Part shown: piece after piece, positions 1 to 6,956 of the stretch
Layout of the letters: each line of letters opens with the position of its first letter
How positions within the stretch are numbered: position 1 is the first letter of the stretch
Assembly: GCA_964590435.1 (NCBI GenBank)
Contig: CAZPWT010000066.1
Location: 7,193-71,192, forward strand
Length of the DNA: 64,000 nt
Direction of reading: 5' to 3'
Origin: WSZJ01 sp964590435
GTDB lineage: Bacteria; Planctomycetota; MHYJ01; WSZJ01
Program-made: the position numbers and the translations under genes
Notes under the pieces: generated by a model
Seen by the model: the letters and a program-made list of their open reading frames with translations, nothing else
Told to the model about the DNA's origin: nothing
Databases searched by the model: none

Positions 1-217
1 GCTCGGGCACCGACTTCACGTCGCCGGTGTCGGCCTGCTTTCCCGCCGACACCCCCTCGACGGTCTGCGCGTGGAAGCCGAGCGGGATGCCGTCGACGGC
101 CTCGCCGACGACGAGGCGGGCGAGAACCAGAGCCTGAACGGCGTCCGCTGCGCGGCGCGGGAGGGCGTGGACGCAGACGTCGAGGACTTCCTGTCCGACC
201 TTGTCGAGGCCCTTCAT
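1..217 (-). CDS. Partial hypothetical protein, second gene after the HTH regulator
   Basis: An open minus-strand frame runs from an ATG at 217 off the left edge, with 72 codons visible and no stop. An AAGGAG ribosome site sits 7 nt upstream of the ATG. The start is only 11 nt past the stop of the HTH regulator (229-231), so the two genes probably form an operon. The visible residues start MKGLDKVGQEV and contain a Val/Leu/Ala-rich stretch that could be helical. I do not recognise a family. It may be a partner protein or antitoxin-like product of the regulator, but that is only suggested by position. Confidence 0.55.
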   Translation of the reverse strand, partial: MKGLDKVGQEVLDVCVHALPRRAADAVQALVLARLVVGEAVDGIPLGFHAQTVEGVSAGKQADTGDVKSVPE

Positions 218-228
218 CGGAAGCTCCT

Positions 229-612
229 TCAGATCGCGGCGCGGGAGTGGCCGTTACGCCCGGAGGCTCCCAAGAGATCTTCCAAGATGCCCAGAATCCT
301 ATCCTGACGGCGGCGAGGAAGGCGCGCCAGTTGATCAAAGAGGCGGCGGGCGCGCCCGACCGGCCCGCTCGGGCTGACGCGTGGGGCGCGGCCCCCGAGG
401 AGATCTTCGACCACCCTGACGCGGAGGACTTCGGCGAGCTTGAGGAGGACGTTGGAGCGCGGGGGTTTGTCCGTCAGCTCCCAGAAGGCAACGACGCCCT
501 GGGGGACGCCGATGCGGCGTCCGAGCTCGGCCTGGCTGTAGCCGGCGCGTTTCCGAAATTCGGCCAAGCGGGCACCCACGGGATGGCGGGGGCGTGTGAG
601 TCGTCGACCCAT
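229..612 (-). CDS. XRE-family helix-turn-helix transcriptional regulator
   Basis: This 127-residue protein has a Cro/CI-type HTH near residues 10-65, with the segment AGYSQAELGRRIGVPQGVVA typical of the turn and recognition helix. The C-terminal part is basic (LARLPRRRQDRI). The frame is open further upstream to 705, but the only in-frame ATGs there fall inside the -35/-10 promoter at 677-705, so the ATG at 612 is the plausible start. It reads away from the primase-helicase gene, the usual layout for a mobile-element repressor, and it is followed by a tightly linked gene. Its operator is probably in the AT-rich gap that holds its promoter. The family is certain; the mobile-element role is inferred. 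Confidence 0.85.
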   Translation of the reverse strand: MGRRLTRPRHPVGARLAEFRKRAGYSQAELGRRIGVPQGVVAFWELTDKPPRSNVLLKLAEVLRVRVVEDLLGGRAPRVSPSGPVGRARRLFDQLARLPRRRQDRILGILEDLLGASGRNGHSRAAI

Positions 613-676
613 GGCGCCATTATCCGGCGTCTGGGAAAACTCGATTCTCTGGTCGGATTCTGCTTGCACGTTAACC

Positions 677-705
677 ATTATACTTTTTATCATCGGGCGC
701 ATCAA
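677..705 (-). promoter_or_regulatory. Sigma70-type promoter for the XRE regulator
   Basis: On the minus strand a TTGATG -35 box (700-705) is followed by a 17-bp spacer and a perfect TATAAT -10 box (677-682). This is the most AT-rich stretch near the gene and the best promoter match I saw in the window. A GTTAAC palindrome lies just downstream (671-676 region). It places the transcript start near 670, inside the longer open frame, which supports the 612 start. Confidence 0.75.
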
Positions 706-758
706 GAAGAAGGCGAGTTATCCCGAAATCGCTTGACAGCCTCTTCGGAGCGGAGCCG

Positions 759-3700
759 ATGGGACGCATCCCGGACGACGAACTGACGCGGCTAAAGAAA
801 GAGGTTTCGGTTGCGGCCCTCGCCACCGCGCGCGGGATCGAGCTCAAGCGGCACGGCGCGGACCTGGTCGGCCTCTGCCCCTTCCACGACGACAAGTCGC
901 CGAGCCTGGTCATCACGGAATCCGCCAACCTGTGGCACTGCCTCGGCGCCTGCAACGCCGGCGGGTCCGTAATCGACTGGGTGATGCGCGCCGAAGGCGT
1001 CAGTTTCCGGCACGCCGTCGAACTCCTGCGCGAAGGTTTTCCTTCTTTAGCCGCGACGGCGCCGCGGGCGGCGAGCGCTCGCAAACTCCCGCCACCCGTG
1101 CGGGACGACGCCGGGCACGTCGAGCTACTGGGGCAGGTGGCGCGCTTCTACAACGAGACGCTGAAGAAGAGCCCGGAGGCCCTGGCCTACCTCGAAAAGC
1201 GCGGGCTCGCGTCATCGGAGATCGTGGACCGCTTCCAGATCGGCTTCGCGAACCGCACGCTGGGCTACCGCCTGCCGCTCACGAATCGCAAATCCGGCGC
1301 GGAGATCCGCGGCCGCCTCGCGGCCTTGGGTGTGATGCGCGATAGCGGCCACGAGCATTTCACGGGGTGCTTGGTCTTCCCCGTCGTTTCGGAGACGGGC
1401 GAGGTCCTCTCGATGTACGGGCGGCGGATCTCGTCGACCCGGAACGGCGGGCCGCCGCACCTGTACCTGCCCGGGCCGCATCGCGGCGTCTGGAACGTCC
1501 ACGCGCTGGCGGCGGCTAAAGAAGTGATCCTCTGCGAGGCGATCATCGACGCCCTCACTTTCTGGTGCGCCGGTTTCCGGAACGTGACGGCCGCCTACGG
1601 CGTGAACGGCTTCACCGACGACCACTTCGAGGCGATGAAGAGGCACGGGACGCGGCGCGTCCTGATCGCGTACGACCGGGACGACGCGGGCGAGAAAGCG
1701 GCGGCGGAGCTGGCGCCTTGCCTCACTGCCGCAGGCATCGAGGTCTACCGGGTCCACTTCCCCAAGGGGATGGATGCGAACGCCTACGCGCTCGCCGTGC
1801 GGCCGGCGGACAAGAGCCTGGGTCTCGCGATCCGGAAGGCCGTCTGGATAGGCGCGGGCCCGGCGCCCGCGGCGGAGCCGGGCGGCGCGCTCGCCTGCGC
1901 CTCTTCCTGTCCCTCAATGGAAATCGCGACGAAAAGCCGCGGTGAGGTCGCCGCCGAGAACGGCCCCAGGGCTGAAAACGAAGCGCCAGCGCCATCCGTG
2001 AAGTGCCTCCCGAAGACGGTTTCTCCCGGGCTTTCCGAAGCGCCGCCGGGCGAAGTTTCTTCTTTAGCCGCTGCTGTCGTACCGTCCGCAGGGTCGCCGC
2101 CGCCGAAGCTGGCGGTGGAAGGCTCCATCGAGGTGGAGGAGAAGAGCGAAGAGCTGACGGTGACGCTCGGGGATCGGCGCTACCGCGTGCGCGGGCTTTC
2201 GAAGAACACGAGCTTTGAAGCGCTCCGCGTGAACATCCTCGCCGCGAAGGGGGACCACTTCCACGTGGACACGCTCGACCTCTACTCGGCGCGTGCCCGA
2301 AGCGCTTTCATCGCGCAGGCGGCGCGCGAGCTGGGCATCGAGGAAGCGGCGCTTAAGCAGGACCTTGCGCGCGTGCTCGCGAAGCTGGAAGAGCACCAGG
2401 GGGCGGCGATCAAGAAGGCGGTCGAGCCGAAGAAGAAAGCGCCCGCGCTCTCGGACGCCGACACCGGGGCCGCGATGGACCTGCTCAAGGACCCGCGGCT
2501 TTTCGAGAGGATCCTCGCCGACTTCGAGCGAGCCGGCGTCGTCGGCGAAGAGACCAACAAGCTCGTGGGCTACCTCGCGGCGGTGTCGCGAAAGCTCGAA
2601 GAGCCCCTGGCCATCGTGATCCAGTCGAGCTCGGCCGCCGGCAAAAGCTCGCTCATGGAAGCGGTCCTGGCTTTCGTCCCCGAGGAAGACCGCGTGAAGT
2701 ACAGCGCGATGACGGGCCAGTCGCTCTTCTACATCGGCGAGAAGGACCTCGCGCACAAGGTCCTGGCCATCGTCGAGGAGCAGGGCGCGTCCCGCGCGTC
2801 CTACTCTCTGAAACTTCTGCAGAGCGAAGGCGAGCTCTCGATCGCATCGACGGGCAAGGACCCGGCCACGGGCCGGCTCGTGACGCACGAGTACCGCGTC
2901 GAAGGGCCGGTCATGATCTTCCTGACGACGACGGCGATCGACATCGACGAAGAGATGCTGAACCGCTGCATCGTGCTCACGGTCGACGAGGAGCGCGAGC
3001 AAACGCGCGCCATCCACCGCATCCAGCGGGAGCGCCAGACGCTCGAAGGGCTCCTCGCGCGCCAGGACCGCTCGCGGATTCTCAAGCGCCACCAGGACGC
3101 GCAGCGCCTGTTGCGTCCTCTTTTAGTCGCCAATCCGTACGCCCGCGAGCTGACGTTTCTCGACGACCGCACCCGGACGCGGCGCGACCATGTGAAGTAC
3201 CTCACGCTGATCCGGACGATCGCGCTTCTTCATCAGCACCAGCGCCCCGTGAAGAAGATCCAGCACGAGGGCCGCGAGGTCGAGTACATCGAAGCAACGG
3301 CCGCCGACGTGGCCCTGGCCAATCGGCTGGCGCACGAGGTCCTGGGGCGGTCGCTCGACGACCTGGCGCCGCAGACCCGGAACATGCTGATGCTGCTGGA
3401 CCGGATGGTTTCTGAAAAAAGTCGGCAGCTAAAGATGGAAAGGCCGGACTACCGATTCACCCGGCGCGACGTCCGCGAGCACACCGGCATGACCGACTTC
3501 CAGGTGCGCGTCCACCTCGACCGGCTCGTCTCGATGGAGTACGCGCTCGTCCATCACGGCGCCCGCGGCCAGAGCTACGTTTACGAGCTGCTTTACGACG
3601 GGAAGGGCAAGGACGGCCGGCCTTTCCTCGCCGGGCTGATCGACGCCGAGCGCCTCGGCGCGAAGTACGGCGAAAAGATCGAGGGGGGAAAGCCGAAGTT

Positions 3701-3902
3701 TGAGGGGGCTTCGAGCCCCCATCGAGCCGTCATCGAGGGGCCAACGAGGCCCTCCGATTCCCGCGCGAACGCCAACACGCCCGCGGACTTGCGCGCGCCC
3801 GCGGCAGCGCGCGACGGAAACACGCATCCGGCGGCGTCGAGAAACGGGGCGTACGCCGCGCCGGAAGCTCTTCCTTTAGTCGCCCGCCTGGCGCGAGGAT
3901 GA
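759..3902 (+). CDS. CHC2 zinc-finger/Toprim primase fused to an AAA-type helicase-like ATPase
   Basis: This 1047-residue protein looks like the replication protein of a mobile element. Residues about 5-95 form a DnaG-type CHC2 zinc finger (GLCPFHDDKSPS, then WHCLGACNAGG). Residues about 250-320 form a Toprim domain (CEAIIDAL, then IAYDRDDAGEKAA). A Pro/Ala-rich linker follows, then from about residue 570 an ATPase with a Walker A-like SSSAAGKSS and a DE-rich segment (IDIDEEMLNRC). A winged-helix-like segment (TRRDVREHTGMTDFQVRVHL) and a low-complexity tail end the protein. A GGAG-type ribosome site precedes the ATG. The tyrosine recombinase starts 3 nt after the stop, so they are co-transcribed. 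Four Leu codons are the rare TTA, each inside the recurring TTTAGYCGC-type motif. Confidence 0.88.
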   Translation: MGRIPDDELTRLKKEVSVAALATARGIELKRHGADLVGLCPFHDDKSPSLVITESANLWHCLGACNAGGSVIDWVMRAEGVSFRHAVELLREGFPSLAATAPRAASARKLPPPVRDDAGHVELLGQVARFYNETLKKSPEALAYLEKRGLASSEIVDRFQIGFANRTLGYRLPLTNRKSGAEIRGRLAALGVMRDSGHEHFTGCLVFPVVSETGEVLSMYGRRISSTRNGGPPHLYLPGPHRGVWNVHALAAAKEVILCEAIIDALTFWCAGFRNVTAAYGVNGFTDDHFEAMKRHGTRRVLIAYDRDDAGEKAAAELAPCLTAAGIEVYRVHFPKGMDANAYALAVRPADKSLGLAIRKAVWIGAGPAPAAEPGGALACASSCPSMEIATKSRGEVAAENGPRAENEAPAPSVKCLPKTVSPGLSEAPPGEVSSLAAAVVPSAGSPPPKLAVEGSIEVEEKSEELTVTLGDRRYRVRGLSKNTSFEALRVNILAAKGDHFHVDTLDLYSARARSAFIAQAARELGIEEAALKQDLARVLAKLEEHQGAAIKKAVEPKKKAPALSDADTGAAMDLLKDPRLFERILADFERAGVVGEETNKLVGYLAAVSRKLEEPLAIVIQSSSAAGKSSLMEAVLAFVPEEDRVKYSAMTGQSLFYIGEKDLAHKVLAIVEEQGASRASYSLKLLQSEGELSIASTGKDPATGRLVTHEYRVEGPVMIFLTTTAIDIDEEMLNRCIVLTVDEEREQTRAIHRIQRERQTLEGLLARQDRSRILKRHQDAQRLLRPLLVANPYARELTFLDDRTRTRRDHVKYLTLIRTIALLHQHQRPVKKIQHEGREVEYIEATAADVALANRLAHEVLGRSLDDLAPQTRNMLMLLDRMVSEKSRQLKMERPDYRFTRRDVREHTGMTDFQVRVHLDRLVSMEYALVHHGARGQSYVYELLYDGKGKDGRPFLAGLIDAERLGAKYGEKIEGGKPKFEGASSPHRAVIEGPTRPSDSRANANTPADLRAPAAARDGNTHPAASRNGAYAAPEALPLVARLARG

Positions 3903-5121
3903 ACCATGCGAGGCACGAAGGGCGCCACCGCGCCGTTTCCCGGCGATCCGGCCGACCCGCGCGGCTTTCACGCGCTCGCGGAGGCCTTCTGCGAGGCGCA
4001 GCTCGTCGCCGGCCTTGAAGCGACGACCGTCCGCACGTACCGGCGCAACCTGGGCTACTTTGTCGCGTGGGCGCTCGAGCGCGAGCTCGCGCGCCCGCAG
4101 GACGCGGCGCGCGCGCACGTCGAGCGCTACCAGGCGAGCCTGCACCACCACACGAAGGCAAACGGCCAGCCGCTTTCGCACGCCGTCCAGCACCAGCGCC
4201 TGCTCGCGGTCCAGGTCTTCTTCCGCTGGCTCGCGCGGCAGAATCTGGTGCTCTTCAACCCCGCCGCGGACATCGAAATGCCGAAGGTCCGCCGCGAGCT
4301 GCCCAAGGACGTGCTGTCGGCCGCGGAGGCCGAGACGATCCTGGCACAGCCGGATCTCACGCACCCGCTCGGCCTGCGCGATCGCGCGATCCTGGAGGTG
4401 CTCTACTCGTCGGGGATCCGCCGCACGGAGGCCTCGCGCCTCACGCTCTACGACATCGACCGCGAGCGCGGGACGCTCATCGTCCGCCTCGGCAAGGGCC
4501 GCAAGGACCGGGTCGTCCCCATCGGCGCCCGCGCCGTCGCCTGGATCGACAAGTACATCGGCGACGCACGCCCGCTCTTCGCCACGACGCCCGACGCCGG
4601 GCGCCTCTTCCTCTCGCCGGCGGGAGCCCCGATGCACCCCGACCACCTGACGCGCCTCGGCGGTCGCTACCGCAAGGCCGCCGGCGTCGCGAAGAAAGGA
4701 AGCTGCCACATCTTCCGCCACACCGCGGCGACCCTCATGCTCGAAAACGGCGCCGACGTGCGCCTCATCCAGGAAATGCTCGGCCACGCGAGCCTGGCGA
4801 CGACGCAGATCTACACGCGCGTTTCGATCCGGCGGCTGAAGGAAGTCCACGACGCGACGCACCCCGGCGCGGCGCTCGAAAAGAAAACATCGGTCAACGA
4901 TCCCGCGGCCTCTGGCTGAGTCGCATGGGCGCCGTCGCGCCCAACAGCGCGCCGGCGCTCGTCCCGCCGGAAGCGTTGCCCGGGGCCTCCCGCAGCTCTC
5001 CCCGCCGCATCGCCCCTTGGCCGCAGCTCGCGGTGCAATCGCACGCTGGGGGTTTGCAACGGGCTCCGGCGCGGCGGCGCGCGCCTCCGCATGTCCCGCT
5101 GTGAGCTTTTCCTTTAGTCGC
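788..5121. repeat. Dispersed 10-nt motif CTTTAGYCGC, eight copies on both strands
   Basis: Exact copies of CTTTAGYCGC lie at 788-797 (-), 1045-1054 (+), 1512-1521 (-), 2062-2071 (+), 3874-3883 (+) and 5112-5121 (+). One-mismatch copies lie at 3121-3130 (+) and 3425-3434 (-). Seven are inside the primase-helicase gene and one is in the gene-free tract. I noticed no exact copy elsewhere in the window, although CTAAAG/CTTTAG words are rare in DNA this GC-rich. Function is unknown; a protein-binding site of the element is one possibility. Confidence 0.6.
3906..4919 (+). CDS. XerC/XerD-type tyrosine recombinase (integrase)
   Basis: This 337-residue protein has an N-terminal SAM-like core-binding domain (about 15-110) and a C-terminal catalytic domain. 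Visible catalytic residues are the Arg of SSGIRRTEASRL, the KGRKDR beta-turn lysine, the HIFRHTAATLML box (H-x-x-R), the GHASLATTQIYT box with a second His, and the Tyr nucleophile. Length and order fit XerC/XerD-like site-specific recombinases. It begins 3 nt after the primase-helicase stop and is followed by the hairpin-rich tract, a natural place for its recombination site. It more likely mobilises the element than resolves chromosome dimers, because of the primase and repressor beside it. Confidence 0.9.
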   Translation: MRGTKGATAPFPGDPADPRGFHALAEAFCEAQLVAGLEATTVRTYRRNLGYFVAWALERELARPQDAARAHVERYQASLHHHTKANGQPLSHAVQHQRLLAVQVFFRWLARQNLVLFNPAADIEMPKVRRELPKDVLSAAEAETILAQPDLTHPLGLRDRAILEVLYSSGIRRTEASRLTLYDIDRERGTLIVRLGKGRKDRVVPIGARAVAWIDKYIGDARPLFATTPDAGRLFLSPAGAPMHPDHLTRLGGRYRKAAGVAKKGSCHIFRHTAATLMLENGADVRLIQEMLGHASLATTQIYTRVSIRRLKEVHDATHPGAALEKKTSVNDPAASG

Positions 5122-5334
5122 CGCCGTTTTCCCGCCGTCTCCTTCGGGCCTCGACTCCGCGGCAAAATGCCGCCGCTGCGTCGAGTCCCTCTGGGCCGGG
5201 CGGGCGGGGCGGGCAACCGGCGTGCCGCCACCTCCCCCGCCTTGGTTTCCCCCCCCGGGCCCCCCCCTTCCGAGGCGCCCCCACCAGCAAGGAACCGCCG
5301 GGGGGGGAAACCCATCCTCGCCGGCGCCACCGTT

Positions 5335-5366
5335 GTGCGCCGCCGCAAACGGCCGCGGCGTCGCAC
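5335..5366. repeat. Hairpin unit 1, loop AAACGGCC
   Basis: A 12-bp stem (5335-5346 with 5355-5366, one mismatch) closes the loop at 5347-5354. A further 11-bp pair flanks it (about 5318-5328 with 5370-5380), so the complete structure is nested. Confidence 0.75.
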
Positions 5367-5421
5367 CGAGGCGCCGGCGACCGCTCCGCGGGGGGAGGTC
5401 TGCGCGATGGCTCTGCCATCG

Positions 5422-5461
5422 CCCCGAGGCCCGGCGCAAACGGCCGCGCCGGGCCTCGGGG
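5422..5461. repeat. Hairpin unit 2, loop AAACGGCC
   Basis: A perfect 16-bp stem (5422-5437 with 5446-5461) closes the loop at 5438-5445. It directly abuts a second hairpin at 5404-5422. Confidence 0.8.
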
Positions 5462-5521
5462 TCACGCCGCTTGCTCGCCCCGCCCGCCCGGCCACGTGGT
5501 CGGTAGAACTCAGCACCAGGT

Positions 5522-5583
5522 GGCACGCCGGATTTTTTCCTCCGCGCCCAACGGCCGGCGCTCCGGAAAAAATCCGTCGCGCC
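5522..5583. repeat. Hairpin unit 3, loop CAACGGCC
   Basis: The outer stem is 19 bp (5522-5540 with 5565-5583, two mismatches) and includes T6 against A6. A 3-nt symmetric internal loop follows, then an inner 5-bp stem (5544-5548 with 5557-5561) and the loop at 5549-5556. This is the longest unit and the best candidate for a recombinase core site. Confidence 0.75.
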
Positions 5584-5632
5584 ACCACGCCCGCGCCGCT
5601 CTCGCGGCGCGGGGGCCGCCCCGTCCCGTGTC

Positions 5633-5662
5633 CGGCGTGCGGCCAACGGCCGCCGCACGCCG
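5633..5662. repeat. Hairpin unit 4, loop CAACGGCC
   Basis: A perfect 11-bp stem (5633-5643 with 5652-5662) closes the loop at 5644-5651. A separate 8-bp hairpin follows immediately at 5665-5685. Confidence 0.8.
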
Positions 5663-6100
5663 AGCCGCGGCGCTGCGCGCCGCGGGCGGAAGTGGCCGAA
5701 GACCGTCAAAGGCGGCGGCTGAACAGGAAAGCTTCTGAAACGCCCCGAACGCTCCACGCGTCCCCCTCCCGGCCGAAAACTTCGCGCCAGGATCGCGCAG
5801 GACGCACGATCTCAAGCTCGGCCGATGTCCAGGACCACCCGAAAACATGCAAATAAAAACATCGGCAATGCGTTGTCCTTGCGTTTCCTCAGTAGCCGCT
5901 CACGCCTCTCTCGCCGCCGCCGGAAGCGACCGCAAGATCGGCCCCGGAGATCGAAAAACCGCATTGAAGTCAGCCGCCTGTTAGCCGAAAATCCGCGTCG
6001 GATGAAAAGGAACAGTACTACCTCAACTGGCCTTTCGGGCACAGGCATCGGTGAGGGCGTAGTCGCGGGTCCGGCCCGCCCAAGCCTCTCGATTCACTTC

Positions 6101-6127
6101 CCCGCCCCGGCGACCCGCCGGGGCGGG
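6101..6127 (-). terminator. Hairpin downstream of the 6182-6826 gene
   Basis: A perfect 12-bp GC stem (6101-6112 with 6116-6127) with a 3-nt loop lies 55 nt past the stop of the minus-strand gene. There is no T-run, so it may be a pausing or mRNA-end hairpin rather than a classical intrinsic terminator. Confidence 0.45.
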
Positions 6128-6181
6128 CTCGCTTTGGAATCAGGATCTCGGGTCTGCCTGTCGCAAGTCGGCGACCGAACT

Positions 6182-6826
6182 TCACTTCGGGTTCTGCGCG
6201 GGCGCCTGGATTTCGAGACGACACTTGCCCTTCTGAACATTGGCTTTGGCGCCGGAATCGGATCCCTCGGAACCTAGAGTACGAGCGACCACGACGACCT
6301 TCAGGTAGGTTCCAGGCTCAAATTTCTTGGTGATCGAAGCCGGGAGTTCGACCTCGATCGTCTTGGAACTCCAGGCAACAACCTGCGAGAAATTTGTGGT
6401 GTCGACCATCTTCCCGCGTGGGTCGTACGCGACGAAAGCGACTGAAAGCTCAAGGTCCGCGTGCGTGGCGCCTGCGGCATACTCGCGACTGTTTGGAAAA
6501 TTGAACTTCACGCTCTCGCCAGCTTTGATCTTGTACGAGGGTTCCTTGCCCTCGAAATTGAGAGCAATTTCCTCCGGATGGCCCGTGGGCCCATCGGAAT
6601 CTGGAGGCACCATTGCCCCGTTCTTTTCGTGCGCGCCGGTGCCGTCGCTCGCGCCCCGGTCTTGATCGGAGCCGTTTTTCTCTTTGGAGCCGGGGTTGCC
6701 GTTTTTCCCCGTTCCGTCCGAAAACTGGCCATCGTGCTGAGGGGTGGCTGTTCTTCGGAAGAACAGCCACCCTCCCAGCACGGCCAGCATGGCCGCGATC
6801 GATAGACTTAGACTGAGCCTACGCAT
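6182..6826 (-). CDS. Membrane-anchored hypothetical protein with beta-rich C-terminal domain
   Basis: This 214-residue protein begins with a signal-anchor (LSLSIAAMLAVLGGWLFF). A hydrophilic Gly/Asn/Asp/Lys linker follows (about residues 30-85), then a globular segment rich in beta-forming residues (about 90-214; for example SVKFNFPNSREYAAG and TYLKVVVVARTLG). This looks like an extracytoplasmic beta-sandwich tethered to the membrane, but I do not recognise a family. The ATG at 6826 is chosen because GGAGAGG lies just upstream and the longer frame is Ser/Pro-rich shadow sequence. The anchor codons contain a perfect 31-nt palindrome (6742-6772). It lies downstream of two kinase genes on the same strand. 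Confidence 0.7.
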   Translation of the reverse strand: MRRLSLSLSIAAMLAVLGGWLFFRRTATPQHDGQFSDGTGKNGNPGSKEKNGSDQDRGASDGTGAHEKNGAMVPPDSDGPTGHPEEIALNFEGKEPSYKIKAGESVKFNFPNSREYAAGATHADLELSVAFVAYDPRGKMVDTTNFSQVVAWSSKTIEVELPASITKKFEPGTYLKVVVVARTLGSEGSDSGAKANVQKGKCRLEIQAPAQNPK

Positions 6827-6956
6827 CCGGTCCTCTCCTGTGACTCCCGCATTTGGGAACCCCAAAGGCCTGAAAACCGTGTTTTTAGGACTCAGCAGAA
6901 GCTCTTCAACCGGCCGGAGCGCCTCCACAACAACGAAGCTCCAAATTCCGACGTCG

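Larger units (their letters stand above)
5150..5685. repeat. Array of hairpins, four sharing the loop (A/C)AACGGCC
   Basis: In order the tract holds these foldable units: 5150-5185 (CTCGAC outer stem, GCGGCA inner stem), 5244-5312 (perfect 15-bp stem containing 8 C against 8 G), 5335-5366, 5404-5422 (8-bp stem, TCT loop), 5422-5461, 5522-5583, 5590-5613 (perfect 10-bp stem, TCTC loop), 5633-5662 and 5665-5685 (8-bp stem). The units at 5335, 5422, 5522 and 5633 have unrelated stems but the same 8-nt loop, spaced 91, 111 and 95 nt. Conserved loops on variable stems suggest recognition as folded RNA or single-stranded DNA. There are no T-runs after the stems, so simple terminators are unlikely. 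Confidence 0.75.
4920..6181. other. Gene-free tract downstream of the integrase
   Basis: No convincing protein gene lies in these 1.26 kb. Open frames exist on all strands, but they are arginine/proline-rich GC artefacts without ribosome sites or recognisable domains. The first half (5150-5685) is packed with perfect or near-perfect hairpins. The second half (about 5690-6100) is less GC-rich and includes an A-rich patch near 5850-5870 that could mark the right edge of the mobile block. I found no clear direct repeat that would define attachment sites. Confidence 0.6.

Noticed and set aside
613..705. Upstream ATGs of the XRE gene at 678 and 705
   Set aside because: Both lie within its own promoter boxes, so they would not be transcribed.
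733..738. TTGACA as a -35 box for the primase gene
   Set aside because: It lies only 20 nt before the ATG and there is no -10 box at the right distance.
1047..3878. bldA-like control through TTA codons and tRNA-Leu(UAA)
   Set aside because: TTA also occurs in ordinary genes here (for example near 36774), so there is no evidence of a special role.
4160..4167. Fifth AAACGGCC loop inside the integrase gene
   Set aside because: It is not flanked by a stable stem and lies in well-conserved coding sequence.
5150..5685. CRISPR array
   Set aside because: Only the 8-nt loops repeat; the stems and spacers do not fit a repeat-spacer pattern and no cas genes are present.
5825..6277. Arg/Ser-rich open frame as a gene
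   Set aside because: No ribosome site, atypical composition, overlapping frames on both strands; best seen as chance in GC-rich DNA.
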